Origin: Psychrobacter sp. DAB_AL43B
GTDB taxonomy: Bacteria; Pseudomonadota; Gammaproteobacteria; Pseudomonadales; Moraxellaceae
Assembly: GCF_900168255.1 (NCBI RefSeq)
Contig: NZ_LT799838.1
Location: 2,852,001 to 2,916,000, forward strand
DNA: 64,000 bases
Direction: 5' to 3'
Below the pieces are notes generated by a model. That model was not told the DNA's origin. It ran no database searches and saw nothing but the letters and a program-made list of their open reading frames with translations. The position numbers were made by a program, and so were the translations under genes. Position 1 is the stretch's first letter; the number at the start of each line of letters is the position of its first letter. Shown here piece after piece: positions 8,065 to 17,254 of this stretch.

Positions 8065-8643
8065 TTAGGCGTATAGCGCTTTGAAAATAGACTCTATCTT
8101 TGGATGATTATCTGTTATCCATTGATGACAAAGCTGAAAAAACTGACATTGCATACGATATAACGTTACAGGATCATTATAGCCATGCGTGATGTATCCC
8201 ATATAGAAATTGTCGCCAGCATCCTCTATACAATAAAGCAAATCCTTGAGCTTACTTATCTCCTTTAAATGACTATCATTGTTGAAAAACTCATCAAATT
8301 TATAATAAAATCCTACTGCCTCATTAGCAAAAACATAGTGATTGTTTGGTGCTGTCGCATAGTTGTTCATGAGCCTGTAAGTATAAATCCACTTAGATTG
8401 CTCTGTATAGATGTCTGGAAAACCTAAACTAGAAAGTGCTCTTTGAAACGATTCTTTATTGCCTCTTGGATATATAGGGTCATCATCAATTATCGATAAC
8501 ATCTCATCGTCGTAGTATTCATTATCGAGTAAGTAATGAGTGTACTCGACAATTTTCTTATCTGATAATAAATCAAGCTTCAGAAGACTAGCCGTCACTG
8601 CCATCTCGCTTTGCCAAGGGCTATATTTAGATAATGTTCGCAT
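8065..8643 (-). CDS. Hypothetical protein
   Basis: 192 residues, cytoplasmic by composition, without signal peptide or membrane segment. It is rich in aromatic residues (Tyr, Phe, Trp) and acids, e.g. DNEYYDDEMLSIIDDDP at about 40-56. The ATG at 8643 has a GAGAGG site in front. Base composition is more AT-rich than that of valS next door, hinting at an accessory gene. I do not recognise the family. Size and composition resemble small immunity-type or phage-derived proteins, but nothing proves this. Confidence 0.6.
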   Translation of the reverse strand: MRTLSKYSPWQSEMAVTASLLKLDLLSDKKIVEYTHYLLDNEYYDDEMLSIIDDDPIYPRGNKESFQRALSSLGFPDIYTEQSKWIYTYRLMNNYATAPNNHYVFANEAVGFYYKFDEFFNNDSHLKEISKLKDLLYCIEDAGDNFYMGYITHGYNDPVTLYRMQCQFFQLCHQWITDNHPKIESIFKALYA

Positions 8644-8800
8644 AACCTCTCACCACTACATTAAAACAATAGATTTGACTAAGAATCAGGATAAAGAATT
8701 AACAACAGCAATTAGCTGAATACTAAACATAATAGGTTATAGTCCTACTATAGAATAGACCAGATACTAAAATCACTATCTGATAAACAGCGAGCTGACC

Positions 8801-9910
8801 GTGTCCCAAGATACCGAGCATAAGAACAACTCTCAGGCTGACAATGTAGACGATAAGCGTTTAGTTGATGGTGCCGCTAATCATGACTATAAAGTTGAAA
8901 ATAAACAAGACGGTGATATTGATAGCAGTGACATTGATACTACTGACACTGATGCTACTGACACTGATGCTACTGAGAATTTAGACGACCACGACTTCTC
9001 TGAAGATATTAGCGAAGAGGACAAAGCCTCTATCAAAGAAGTCGCTGGCGATGACAATCTTAGCGCACCTAAAAGCTATGCCAGCATCTTAGTTGAACAA
9101 GTCATCGATGCCAGAGAAACCTTTAACCGCTCACTTGGCTCATTATTTACCAGTGCCTTTACCGCTGGGCTTGAGATTGGCATCAGCTTATTTGTTATTC
9201 TAGCCGCTTTTGCGCTACTGAGCGAGGTACTACCTAGTGATTATGCGATGGTACTGGCGTCGCTATTATATCCGTTAGGTTTTATCATCGTCGTTATCGG
9301 TCAGTCGTTATTATTTACTGAGCAGACCTCGCTGTTAAGCTTACCCGTACTCAACAAAATAGAGCCACTATGGAAGCTGCTACGGCTTTGGGGAATTGTC
9401 ATTGCTGGTAATATCGTCGGCGGTTGCCTGTTTGCAGCATTAATGATTGGCTTAGGTATTAACATGCAGCTATTTACCGTCGCTAATATTGATGCCTATG
9501 CGCAGCATGTTTTAGGCTTTGAGTGGTGGGTGATATTTGGTAGCTCAGTATTAGCGGGTTGGATGATGGGCGTGGCAGCTTGGCTTGTGACTTCGGCGCG
9601 CGATACGCTTAGCCGCATTGTCTTGGTAACTCTTATTACGGGTAGTATTGGCTTTTTAGGTTTGCATCATAGTATCGTTGGCAATATCGAAGTATTCTCT
9701 GCCTTATTGTATGGCAATACTGTCAGCTTAACGAGCTACTTATGGTTTTTAGTGGTCGTACTGGTTGGCAATACGGTAGGCGGCGTGGTGTTTGTCGCCG
9801 TACTCAAAAACCGTACCTTCTTATTTGATATCGAAAAGATAAAACAGCAAGCTGAAGATGAGGAGCAAGATAAAGTAGCGCGGATAAATGCGCGTCGGCG
9901 TCGGCGTTAA
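8801..9910 (+). CDS. Formate/nitrite transporter family protein with acidic N-terminal extension
   Basis: 369-residue inner-membrane protein. Residues from about 95 onward match the FNT channel family (FocA/NirC/YfdC): ARETFNRSLGSLFTSAFTAG, then about six membrane segments with conserved small residues (AGNIVGG, VGNTVGGVV). The E. coli YfdC branch is the closest in style. The first ~85 residues are a hydrophilic, Asp-rich extension including a 15-bp tandem repeat (TDTDATDTDAT). The start is a GTG at 8801; there is no in-frame ATG before the membrane domain. The C-terminus ends in an Arg-rich tail. The substrate (formate, nitrite or another small anion) is not determined. Confidence 0.8.
   Translation: MSQDTEHKNNSQADNVDDKRLVDGAANHDYKVENKQDGDIDSSDIDTTDTDATDTDATENLDDHDFSEDISEEDKASIKEVAGDDNLSAPKSYASILVEQVIDARETFNRSLGSLFTSAFTAGLEIGISLFVILAAFALLSEVLPSDYAMVLASLLYPLGFIIVVIGQSLLFTEQTSLLSLPVLNKIEPLWKLLRLWGIVIAGNIVGGCLFAALMIGLGINMQLFTVANIDAYAQHVLGFEWWVIFGSSVLAGWMMGVAAWLVTSARDTLSRIVLVTLITGSIGFLGLHHSIVGNIEVFSALLYGNTVSLTSYLWFLVVVLVGNTVGGVVFVAVLKNRTFLFDIEKIKQQAEDEEQDKVARINARRRRR
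8942..8971 (+). repeat. 15-bp tandem repeat inside the FNT gene
   Basis: Two perfect copies of ACTGACACTGATGCT (8942-8956 and 8957-8971), preceded and followed by partial copies. It keeps the reading frame and encodes the repeat TDTDA. It lies in the disordered acidic extension, where length change should be tolerated. Confidence 0.85.
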
Positions 9911-9958
9911 GCTCTTAATGGCGCATTACAGATTTTTCAACTCGCTGGTAATCACTTT

Positions 9959-10177
9959 CTAATCACCGCCGCCTCCACCGTCACTACCACTAGAGCCACT
10001 GTCACTACTAGAAGAGCCACTGCCATCAGAACCGCTGTCACCTTTATCGCTACTGTCAAGATGCTCCGACAGCCAAATCGATATACTCTCATGATTATTA
10101 GCATCATTCAACCATGTTACTATCCTAAAAAAAGCATACATTAACATGAGTGCAAAAATTATTTTTAAGAGCAACAT
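9959..10177 (-). CDS. Small membrane-anchored protein with Ser/Gly/Asp tail
   Basis: 72 residues: one N-terminal hydrophobic segment (about 2-24), a short linker (WLNDANNHESISIWLSEHL), then a low-complexity tail of Ser, Gly and Asp ending in five Gly and Asp. The ATG has an AAAGG site upstream. It converges with the FNT gene 48 bp away. No family recognised. The tail resembles flexible linkers or the ends of small C-tail proteins. Real by ribosome-binding site and organised composition; function unknown. Confidence 0.6.
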   Translation of the reverse strand: MLLLKIIFALMLMYAFFRIVTWLNDANNHESISIWLSEHLDSSDKGDSGSDGSGSSSSDSGSSGSDGGGGGD

Positions 10178-10288
10178 AGTATTGCCTTTTATAAGGCGAG
10201 CATTGGTGTGAAATGTAAATTAATGCAGGATGTTAAGTATAAATAAACCTAAATAAAAATTGCCTAATTGCCATAAAACAACAATGCT

Positions 10289-10759
10289 CTAGGCGTGCTC
10301 GCTGCTCATAACTGCCGTACCGTAAGCAATCGCTTCGACCATGCTACCTAATTGATTAATATTACTAACCTCAAGACGCAAGCCGTAGATATGATTATAG
10401 CCTTTAGCCTGCGCTTGGGTGCGCATACGTACTACTGCCTCGCGGCGAGCGCGATCCAGTAAAGTCTCATAGGTGGTTAGATTTTTACCAAAGATACTTA
10501 AAATACGAGCAATCACCATTTTAAAATAATCTTGCGCGATAACAACGCTGCCGAGCACCAGATCGCCTTGTGTATTATCAGCAAGCGCTGGCTGATAAAA
10601 ACGCTCAGTGGATACAATAATATAACTTAGGGATTTTTCTGCAAGTACTAACTGTGCGAGATGCTGACGTTCATGACGCGCACCAAAAAACCAACCCACC
10701 ACAAACAGGACGATAAGCGGTGCATAGTTCATCAGCATTTGGCTGAGAGAGTTATTCAT
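10289..10759 (-). CDS. YbjQ-like (UPF0145) domain protein with membrane anchor
   Basis: 156 residues from the chosen ATG at 10759 (MNNSLSQ), which has AAGAGA upstream; a start nine codons earlier has no ribosome-binding site. A membrane segment at about 12-28 is followed by a UPF0145/YbjQ-type domain: LVLGSVVIAQDYF, GKNLTTYETLLDRARREAVVRM, YGLRLEVS and AIAYGTAV. UPF0145 proteins form small oligomers of unknown role, sometimes called heavy-metal-binding. It lies 98 bp downstream of a second, soluble YbjQ-like gene on the same strand, so the pair probably arose by duplication. Confidence 0.7.
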   Translation of the reverse strand: MNNSLSQMLMNYAPLIVLFVVGWFFGARHERQHLAQLVLAEKSLSYIIVSTERFYQPALADNTQGDLVLGSVVIAQDYFKMVIARILSIFGKNLTTYETLLDRARREAVVRMRTQAQAKGYNHIYGLRLEVSNINQLGSMVEAIAYGTAVMSSEHA

Positions 10760-10857
10760 GGGACGTCTCTTGTCATCAAAAAGCATCGTTGCTTTAAACC
10801 AGTACTTTAAATCAGTGCTTTAAGCTAGCGTTTTACATCAGTGCTTTAAGCAGTGGC

Positions 10858-11328
10858 TCATTCACCAAAAGGGTTGAAACGTGGTAATTCATCCGTAGCT
10901 GCTGGCGTCGTAGTGGGTGATTGAGCAGGCGCTTGCGCTGGCTGTTGATAATGCGTATGACCGTAATGGTCGCTCGGAGGCTGAGGCGACGCAGACTGTT
11001 GTTGCACGCGTACAACTTTGACAGCGGTACCGTAAACAAAAAGCTCGGAAGCTCCTTGCGCAATGCTAGATGTCGAAAACCGCAAGCCAACGACTGCATC
11101 AGCGCCCAAGGCTTCTGCCTTTACCACCATCCGATCTATCGCCTCTTGACGCGATTCTTCTAACAGTTCGGTATAGGCGGTCAACTCGCCGCCAACGATG
11201 TTTTTTAGACCAGCAAACAAGTCTTTACCGACGTGCTTTGAGCGCACGGTACTGCCATAAACCACATCTAAGCGCTCTGTTATTTGATAGTTAGGCAAGT
11301 ACTCAAGGTTGGAGAGTTGCACGGTCAT
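10858..11328 (-). CDS. YbjQ family (UPF0145) protein
   Basis: 156 residues. The first ~105 residues are a standard UPF0145 domain: VVYGSTVRSKHVGKDLFAGL, GGELTAYTELLEESRQEAID, ADAVVGLRFSTSSI and LFVYGTAVKV. The last ~45 residues are a Pro/Gln/Ser/Thr-rich, probably disordered tail absent from the usual ~105-residue family. An AAGG site precedes the ATG. The next gene downstream is a membrane-anchored paralog. Biochemical function unknown. Confidence 0.85.
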   Translation of the reverse strand: MTVQLSNLEYLPNYQITERLDVVYGSTVRSKHVGKDLFAGLKNIVGGELTAYTELLEESRQEAIDRMVVKAEALGADAVVGLRFSTSSIAQGASELFVYGTAVKVVRVQQQSASPQPPSDHYGHTHYQQPAQAPAQSPTTTPAATDELPRFNPFGE

Positions 11329-11382
11329 AATACTGCCTTATCTTTGAGTTATCCGGATTAAAAACAACGTCTATAGTTCGCC

Positions 11383-11940
11383 CTAGTCGTTGGTATGAAA
11401 CAATAAAAACAGCTCAGTTAGATTGCCTTCAATACTATTGGCCATTTGCGCCATTTTATCTTGATCCTTACGCATCTCGATAAGGTCTGGATCTTCGTCA
11501 TCAATACCGCTCAACACAATCATCGGCAAGGTCAAGACTGCCACATCTTCTGCTGTCTCTTCGTTTTCCATCCAATCACTGGCTTCATCGCCATACATCG
11601 CATCGACGAACCCAATCGACCAAGCAACGATATCTGAATCATCAGAAAAATCGACCGCCACTTCTTCATTGCCCGCATCTTCACCAAACGGCAGCTCAAT
11701 AGGCGTCTCGTTTTTTAGCTCAGCAATAATAGACTCACGCCAGCGCTGAATACCATCAATCACGTTTGCTGGAATCTCGCTCACATGACCTTCAAACAAT
11801 GCCTCCAACCAATTAGGCAGCGGACGTCCAATGACGGTCGCGGTCAAAAAACCATGGGTGGCGACACTATCGAGCACAAACTGACTTTCTTCATTGTCTA
11901 AATAATCTAATAATTCATCGAAACTTAGTTGGTTATTCAT
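11383..11940 (-). CDS. UPF0149 (YecA/YgfB) family protein
   Basis: 185 residues, acidic and cytoplasmic. It shows the UPF0149 pattern: an N-terminal DELLDYLDNE helix, HGFLTATVIGRPLPNWLEALF (about 29-49), and DIVAWSIGFVDAM (about 103-115) with GDEASDW after it. The C-terminal SEC-C metal motif of longer YecA proteins is absent. An AAGGA site lies ahead of the ATG. Molecular function is not established for the family. Confidence 0.85.
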   Translation of the reverse strand: MNNQLSFDELLDYLDNEESQFVLDSVATHGFLTATVIGRPLPNWLEALFEGHVSEIPANVIDGIQRWRESIIAELKNETPIELPFGEDAGNEEVAVDFSDDSDIVAWSIGFVDAMYGDEASDWMENEETAEDVAVLTLPMIVLSGIDDEDPDLIEMRKDQDKMAQMANSIEGNLTELFLLFHTND

Positions 11941-12253
11941 CGTGTGGTTGTCCTTGGAGGATAGCTTGCGTCATGCGCAATAAATAATGTGTTAAATACA
12001 AAATGGTAGGAAATATAAGGATGACATTTATCTGAATTAAGAAAATAAATCCAAATAAACTTTGATAAAGTAAACTTATTGAAGAGGGCTGGTTGAAAGG
12101 CCATTGTTAAAAACAGAATACAACCAGCTTAGCACAGTCGACTGAGGATCATTAGTTAACGATGGTTAGCTAATACCAATTAGATCATTATCACTTATTA
12201 AGAAGTGGTTTTACTGAGTATGTAAGCGAAAATTCTACCGCTTAAATGACGAA
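11941..12253. other. Intergenic region with an 8-bp inverted repeat
   Basis: No gene is apparent. GCTGGTTG (12088-12095) and CAACCAGC (12121-12128) form an 8-bp stem with a 25-base loop. No T-run follows, so it is not an obvious terminator. CACTT/AAGTG (12190-12210 region) is a second, weak hairpin. The region should contain the promoter of the UPF0149 gene. Confidence 0.45.
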
Positions 12254-12490
12254 TTAAATATCGTCATCGTCCCAATCATCACCGTCTTCATCGAAATTAT
12301 CTATATCGTCAAGATCGTCTTTTAGCTCTTTAGCCAAACGTTTTTCTTCTAGCAAATTATCGATCAAACGGCGTTTTTCAAGACTGCTTAAGCGCGTACG
12401 CACACTCGTCTCGGCTTCTTCTACCATCTTTGCATCGTCATCGTCGACAAAATCATCATCAAAATCGTCATCAATATCAGCATCACTCAT
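12254..12490 (-). CDS. PA3496-like small acidic protein
   Basis: 78 residues, extremely acidic at both ends (runs of Asp). A basic/helical core, VRTRLSSLEKRRLIDNLLEE followed by KRLAKEL, lies at about 30-57. This RRxIxxLLEEKRLxKEL core is the hallmark of the small gammaproteobacterial family named after Pseudomonas PA3496 (putative envelope integrity). An AGGAG site seven bases before the ATG supports the start. Single gene. Function poorly known. Confidence 0.75.
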   Translation of the reverse strand: MSDADIDDDFDDDFVDDDDAKMVEEAETSVRTRLSSLEKRRLIDNLLEEKRLAKELKDDLDDIDNFDEDGDDWDDDDI

Positions 12491-12684
12491 GACAAACTCC
12501 TATCGTTTTTAGGCAAGTGTATTAAAAATATATCGTTATATATATGCCTTATAAAGTCTCTACTAGGCGTTGTCAATCCTTTTTATCACTATGGCTGATT
12601 TATGAGTAAATACCAAGGTGAAGATAACAATTATCGCACAGGCAATTGTAGAGGCTTTGGTTAAGCTAAAGGAGCTATTTATAC

Positions 12685-14223
12685 CTACTCTGCTGCCTCT
12701 TCAATCATCAGTACCGCGTTACGCACATCTGCTAAACGCTGAATCATGGCATCATTGCCGCCATCAAATACCGCACACTCACGCTCATAAACAGTCGTTG
12801 GACGCATGACACTTTGTACTTGGACATGATTACTGATTTGTTTGAGACCGCCATTGGGGAGCAAGATGAGCATCTGCTCTTTTTTACCCACGCTTTCTAG
12901 CAGCTGACTCATGGCCTCGACTTGAGCATTGTCACTCACCCCAGCTTTTGCTGGCAAGGCAAATCGTGATAACTCGATGTGCTTATCATGAATGATTTTA
13001 TTGAGCATCAAATACAGCTTACCCAACATAACACCCGCTAAGGCCACTTTTGCGTGGCTATTGTCTGCCTTGAGCATCACATAAGCGCCACTTTCATCAA
13101 AGTATGGCTCATTCAATGCGCTCACACCCAGCAACAATGGCTGTTTGAGTAATTCAGTCACCGCTTGATTCAATAGCTGCGTACATAACGCTAAATAAGG
13201 CAGACGCTGAGACGGCGCTAAGCGCTCAAGCATATTAAATTCATCATGAAATACAATTTGTACGCTGATACTATCAAACGGCCGGGTGGCAGACAATCGA
13301 GAGGCGTTATGAGATTGATTGCTACTATCAACGCCATTCGTACCGTTTGGACTACTATCTACTGCATGATTGATCGCATGGCTTTCTGTCGTATTGCTTG
13401 CAGCGGTATCAGTGCCATTAGCAGTGTCATTATCATTGAGCGCTGTATCTTGATTCTGCTGTGTTCTTACATACTGATTTACGGCACTATGAATGTCTAA
13501 TTTTCGAGTATTAGATAAAGGGTTATGTAGCGCACTGGCATCTGCTTGAGGGTTAAGCTGGCTATCTAAAAGACTATCAACATCATACCCCAAACCATCA
13601 CTCTCGCCAGTTTCCTTCTCAGCAGCAGTAGGCGCTGATTGACGACGTTCCAATTCGCGATCGTAGCCGCGCTGATCGAATTGTTTATATTGCTCGCGAT
13701 GCAAGTCTTGGACATCACGGCTGATGGCGTTGATTTGCTCCCTAGTAGGGCGCGCAATGTAACTATAAATGAGCCATAGCAATAAATGTAGCAGCATCGT
13801 TCCAATCACAAACGGCCATTGCATCGCAATGATTTCGCCTTTGCTAATATCTTTTAGGGTTAATGCCACACTACCGATAACCGCATCGCCTTTGGTGGCT
13901 ATCTGGCTAATCGTGTCGCCTTGTTGCATTGGCGCATTGCCGACGGGCACCAATATATCGCCATTATTGTCTTTGATTAGTATACGGGTCACGTCCTGCT
14001 CGCTGGTATAGCGATTGGCAATGACACTCAAACTGACTCGGTCTTTATTTTCTAAAGACAGCCGTGCTTCATCAATGAGCTGAGCGACCATTTGCTCGCC
14101 TTTTTGCGCACGACTGTTGCTCAGCTGTTGATCGGTGCTGATGACCAACAATAGAGTTTGCAAACAAAAACTAACCAGAAGAATAATGGCAAACAACCCT
14201 TGCCGCGGCGCTAAATAGGTCAT
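12685..14223 (-). CDS. SMP/YtjB (AhpA)-like membrane protein
   Basis: 512 residues. Membrane segments at about 10-28 and 131-152 enclose a ~100-residue periplasmic domain (LSVIANRYTSEQDVTRILI region), followed by a RPTREQINAISRDVQDLHRE linker, as in the SMP/AhpA family. E. coli YtjB is only 214 residues. Here a polar low-complexity stretch (about 190-310, rich in Asn/Asp/Ser/Thr) and a conserved cytoplasmic C-terminal domain (about 315-512) are added. The position also supports the call: smp genes lie divergent to serB in many gammaproteobacteria, as here. Function is unclear. Confidence 0.7.
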   Translation of the reverse strand: MTYLAPRQGLFAIILLVSFCLQTLLLVISTDQQLSNSRAQKGEQMVAQLIDEARLSLENKDRVSLSVIANRYTSEQDVTRILIKDNNGDILVPVGNAPMQQGDTISQIATKGDAVIGSVALTLKDISKGEIIAMQWPFVIGTMLLHLLLWLIYSYIARPTREQINAISRDVQDLHREQYKQFDQRGYDRELERRQSAPTAAEKETGESDGLGYDVDSLLDSQLNPQADASALHNPLSNTRKLDIHSAVNQYVRTQQNQDTALNDNDTANGTDTAASNTTESHAINHAVDSSPNGTNGVDSSNQSHNASRLSATRPFDSISVQIVFHDEFNMLERLAPSQRLPYLALCTQLLNQAVTELLKQPLLLGVSALNEPYFDESGAYVMLKADNSHAKVALAGVMLGKLYLMLNKIIHDKHIELSRFALPAKAGVSDNAQVEAMSQLLESVGKKEQMLILLPNGGLKQISNHVQVQSVMRPTTVYERECAVFDGGNDAMIQRLADVRNAVLMIEEAAE

Positions 14224-14659
14224 GATATGTTAAACTTTTTTGGATAAATGGAATTAAAAAACGAGGCGTTGGCTCATTTTTTAGAAGGATATGTCGCTAT
14301 ATTTGCTTAATTTAATACCGCATCGTCTAAATGAATCCTTATTTAAATAAAGACTATTTATGAGACGCTGCCATCGTACAGTAGATTTGTTGTGCAAGTA
14401 TGTTTGGGTCAAGCATTTATCAAGTACTTATTAAGCACTCGCCCGCTCATTTAAGCCTACTATATCACCATAGTAAGGGTTATGGCGTTAGCTAGTATCA
14501 TAAATTTATGGTAATACGTTTCTTTTATTCTACCGACCTTTTTGGACGTGACGGGTGTTTTTATCCGGCTGTGATACTTTGCGCCTCATCTATAGGCGCT
14601 GCCGAGTAAAACTGTTATTATTCCTAATCTTATACCAGCATACAAGGGACAATTGAGCG
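14224..14659. promoter_or_regulatory. Divergent intergenic region between smp-like gene and serB
   Basis: 436 bp with no ORF of note. It must carry both promoters, but no confident hexamers were identified. Visible structures are the 12-bp palindrome TTATTTAAATAA (14339-14350) flanked by CGTCT/AGACG arms, and a short GC-rich hairpin GCGCCT/AGGCGC (14581-14599) about 60 bp before serB. Neither has a T-run. Confidence 0.4.
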
Positions 14660-15847
14660 ATGCTAAAAAATACATCTTACTCGTTACCAAAAGACAGCAA
14701 AGCATGGCAACAAGCCGTCGATTCTGTGGCCTCGCTATTACCAGAGGGTACTAATTTACAAGATTTTGATGCGCTGCAATCCTTGCCCATTTTTGCCTTG
14801 ATTGTGGTACTGCCGACGCATGTATCCTCGCTCGATATCCACCAATATGTACAATCATGGGTTGATGAGCAGCCAAATTGGCATCTGGTCACGGTGGCAG
14901 AAGATGCCGATGCGAGTTTTGTAGATATTGAGATTGCTGATACAGACACGGCGCAAACATTTGCCAAACCCTCGTTTATCGATGTGCAAGTTTTCCGCTA
15001 TTTGCTGGTACCGGTTACTGATACCTTGATGCATCCTGCTAAAAAAACGGCAGCAGCCCATATCATTGACGATCAATTGACCACGCGGTTGCGTCGCGAC
15101 TTGACTGAAGACTATAAAAACGCTCAAAGCTCAATAACGAGCGACCAATTGGATGTCGTCGACTGTCATATCCTATCGGTTGGTCATATGCTGCGCACCC
15201 ATAAGCTTGCTTGCTTCGATATGGACTCTACGTTAATTGAACAAGAAGTCATCGTTGAGCTGGCAAAAACAGCAGGGATTGGCGAGCAAGTAGAAATCAT
15301 CACTGAGGCGGCGATGCGCGGTGAAATGGATTTTGACGAATCTTTTGCTCAGCGTGTGGCACTATTACAGGGCATCCCAACCAGCGTACTTGATGAGATT
15401 TGCACACGCTTAACTTTATCGACAGGCGCTCGTACCACTATCAGCGCGCTTAAAGCCTTAGGCTACCATACGGTATTGATATCAGGTGGTTTTACCTATT
15501 TTGCCCGCTATATCGCTGAGCAATTAGGTATCGATGAAGTGCATGCCAATCCTTTAGATATCGAAGAGGGCGAAGTCACCGGTCATGTGCAACTGCCTAT
15601 TATTAATGGCGCTAAGAAAGCGGCTATCGTCGCTCATACTGCTGAGCGCTTGGGCATTGCAATGTCGCAAGTGATCTGCATCGGTGATGGCGCCAACGAC
15701 TTACCGATGATGGCAAGCGCTGATCTGGGTGTGGCTTTTAATGCCAAACCTATCGTACAAGCGCGCGCAGATGCGGCCGTCAATGTCACAGGGCTTGAAG
15801 GCACACTTTATGCGCTTGGCTATCCGGCATTCGCCCGTAGCAAATAA
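14660..15847 (+). CDS. serB: Phosphoserine phosphatase
   Basis: 395 residues. It catalyses the last step of serine synthesis, hydrolysing O-phosphoserine. The HAD core starts at about 185 with FDMDSTLIEQEV (nucleophile and acid/base Asp pair); LISGGFTYFA (motif II, about 276) and IGDGANDLPMM (motif IV, about 340-350) follow. The N-terminal ~165 residues are an ACT-like regulatory region, as in the longer SerB type of Pseudomonas and relatives (E. coli SerB is 322). It is divergent from the smp-like gene, and a hairpin terminator follows. Confidence 0.96.
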   Translation: MLKNTSYSLPKDSKAWQQAVDSVASLLPEGTNLQDFDALQSLPIFALIVVLPTHVSSLDIHQYVQSWVDEQPNWHLVTVAEDADASFVDIEIADTDTAQTFAKPSFIDVQVFRYLLVPVTDTLMHPAKKTAAAHIIDDQLTTRLRRDLTEDYKNAQSSITSDQLDVVDCHILSVGHMLRTHKLACFDMDSTLIEQEVIVELAKTAGIGEQVEIITEAAMRGEMDFDESFAQRVALLQGIPTSVLDEICTRLTLSTGARTTISALKALGYHTVLISGGFTYFARYIAEQLGIDEVHANPLDIEEGEVTGHVQLPIINGAKKAAIVAHTAERLGIAMSQVICIGDGANDLPMMASADLGVAFNAKPIVQARADAAVNVTGLEGTLYALGYPAFARSK

Positions 15848-15868
15848 CGATTACAGACTGCTAATAAT

Positions 15869-15905
15869 AAGCTAGGCTAATGTATTTTTCATTGACCTAG
15901 CTTTT
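15869..15905 (+). terminator. Terminator of serB
   Basis: AAGCTAGG (15869-15876) pairs with CCTAGCTT (15896-15903), with AATG/CATT pairing inside and TTTT at the end. It lies 22 bp after the serB stop. Confidence 0.6.
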
Positions 15906-16000
15906 GTAGTTTACTCTCTCTTTTATACGGTGTTTTTGGTGCTATTATGCCGCCAAACGTTACCCTCACTTTTACATTGTCAAACAAGAAAGGAATGTCC

Positions 16001-17041
16001 ATGACGGCATCACAATCACCACGGCCAGATGCGCCGTCATCTTCCGATGATTTAGATAAGCAAGCTTTAGATAAACAGCACTTAAATAACGAACATTTAG
16101 TTAAAGATAGCACGCCTATTTATAATGATAATCCAAAGCAGCTATTGGGTGTCTACGTCAAGGGTATCGCTATGGGCGCAGCTGACATTGTACCGGGTGT
16201 TTCTGGCGGTACGATCGCGCTGATTGCTGGCATTTACGAGCGCTTAATTAATGCCTTAAGTAGTATTGGTCCAAATTTTTGGCAGATATTTCGGCAAGAA
16301 GGCGGTATCAAAGGCTTACTGGCAGTATGGCGACAAGTCGATGCCACTTTTTTATTGTGCTTATTGCTCGGTATCGCCACCAGTCTTGTAACGTTAGCCG
16401 GTATGATCAAGCATTTATTGGACAACCAGCCTTTGATGATTTGGTCATTCTTTTTTGGTTTGGTTATCGCGACTGTTTTTCTGTTATTAACTGAGATTAA
16501 GCGCTGGAATATCGGACGGGCGCTATTGTTCCTGCTTGGGATGGGTAGCGCTATTATCATCAGTAGTCTGCCTTTAATGACCACCACGCCAAGCTTACCC
16601 TATCTGTTCTTTGCCGGCGCTATTGCTATTTGCGCGATGATACTACCTGGTATATCAGGCTCGTTTATTTTACTATTAATGGGCGCTTATAATACGGTAC
16701 TTGAAGCCGTACATACCTTGAACTTTGCCATTATCTTTACTGTCGTTGCTGGTATGGCAACGGGGCTGTTGCTGTTTACCCGCATGCTCAAATGGTTACT
16801 ATCGCGTTATTATCAAGCAACGCTAGCCTTGCTGATTGGTTTTATCGCAGGCTCCTTAGTCAAAGTATGGCCATGGAAAACCGATGCCCTAGGTACACTA
16901 AACAGCGAAGCAATCAATAACGTCATGCCGTGGCAGTATCCTACTGGCGCGCATTGGTTGACCACTTTAGGTTTGATGCTATTGGGTGCCATATTAGTGA
17001 CAGCGTTAGCATTTTGGGGTCGCCGTAGTATTCGTCCTTAA
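16001..17041 (+). CDS. DUF368 membrane protein, probable undecaprenyl-phosphate translocase
   Basis: 346 residues from the ATG at 16001, which has AAGGA six bases upstream; the ORF could start at 15947, but without a ribosome-binding site. After a polar N-terminus (about 50 residues) comes GIAMGAADIVPGVSGGTIAL with a second related segment CAMILPGISGSFILLLMGAY, the internally repeated signature of DUF368. About eight membrane segments are visible. DUF368 proteins (PopT type) have been shown to recycle the C55-phosphate carrier lipid across the inner membrane for cell-wall synthesis. That function is taken from family knowledge. Confidence 0.87.
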   Translation: MTASQSPRPDAPSSSDDLDKQALDKQHLNNEHLVKDSTPIYNDNPKQLLGVYVKGIAMGAADIVPGVSGGTIALIAGIYERLINALSSIGPNFWQIFRQEGGIKGLLAVWRQVDATFLLCLLLGIATSLVTLAGMIKHLLDNQPLMIWSFFFGLVIATVFLLLTEIKRWNIGRALLFLLGMGSAIIISSLPLMTTTPSLPYLFFAGAIAICAMILPGISGSFILLLMGAYNTVLEAVHTLNFAIIFTVVAGMATGLLLFTRMLKWLLSRYYQATLALLIGFIAGSLVKVWPWKTDALGTLNSEAINNVMPWQYPTGAHWLTTLGLMLLGAILVTALAFWGRRSIRP

Positions 17042-17062
17042 GAAATTTGTTCTACTTTTACT

Positions 17063-17093
17063 AAAAAAGCGCCCATCATTGTGGCGCTTTTTT
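17063..17093 (+). terminator. Terminator of the DUF368 gene
   Basis: Perfect 11-bp stem AAAAAAGCGCC (17063-17073) with GGCGCTTTTTT (17083-17093), ending in T6. It starts 21 bp after the stop. Confidence 0.9.
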
Positions 17094-17254
17094 AATGGCT
17101 GTCGCTGCAAAATTTACCGTGTGTTTTTATAAATCAATCTAAAAAACCAAACGTCAGCTGTTGTCGCAAAGTCGCCCTCAGCCTCTTTAGCTTTGTGTTT
17201 TAAACTTCCATAATAGCCTTGTTGGAATTCACCTTATGAAGAGCGAGATGAACA

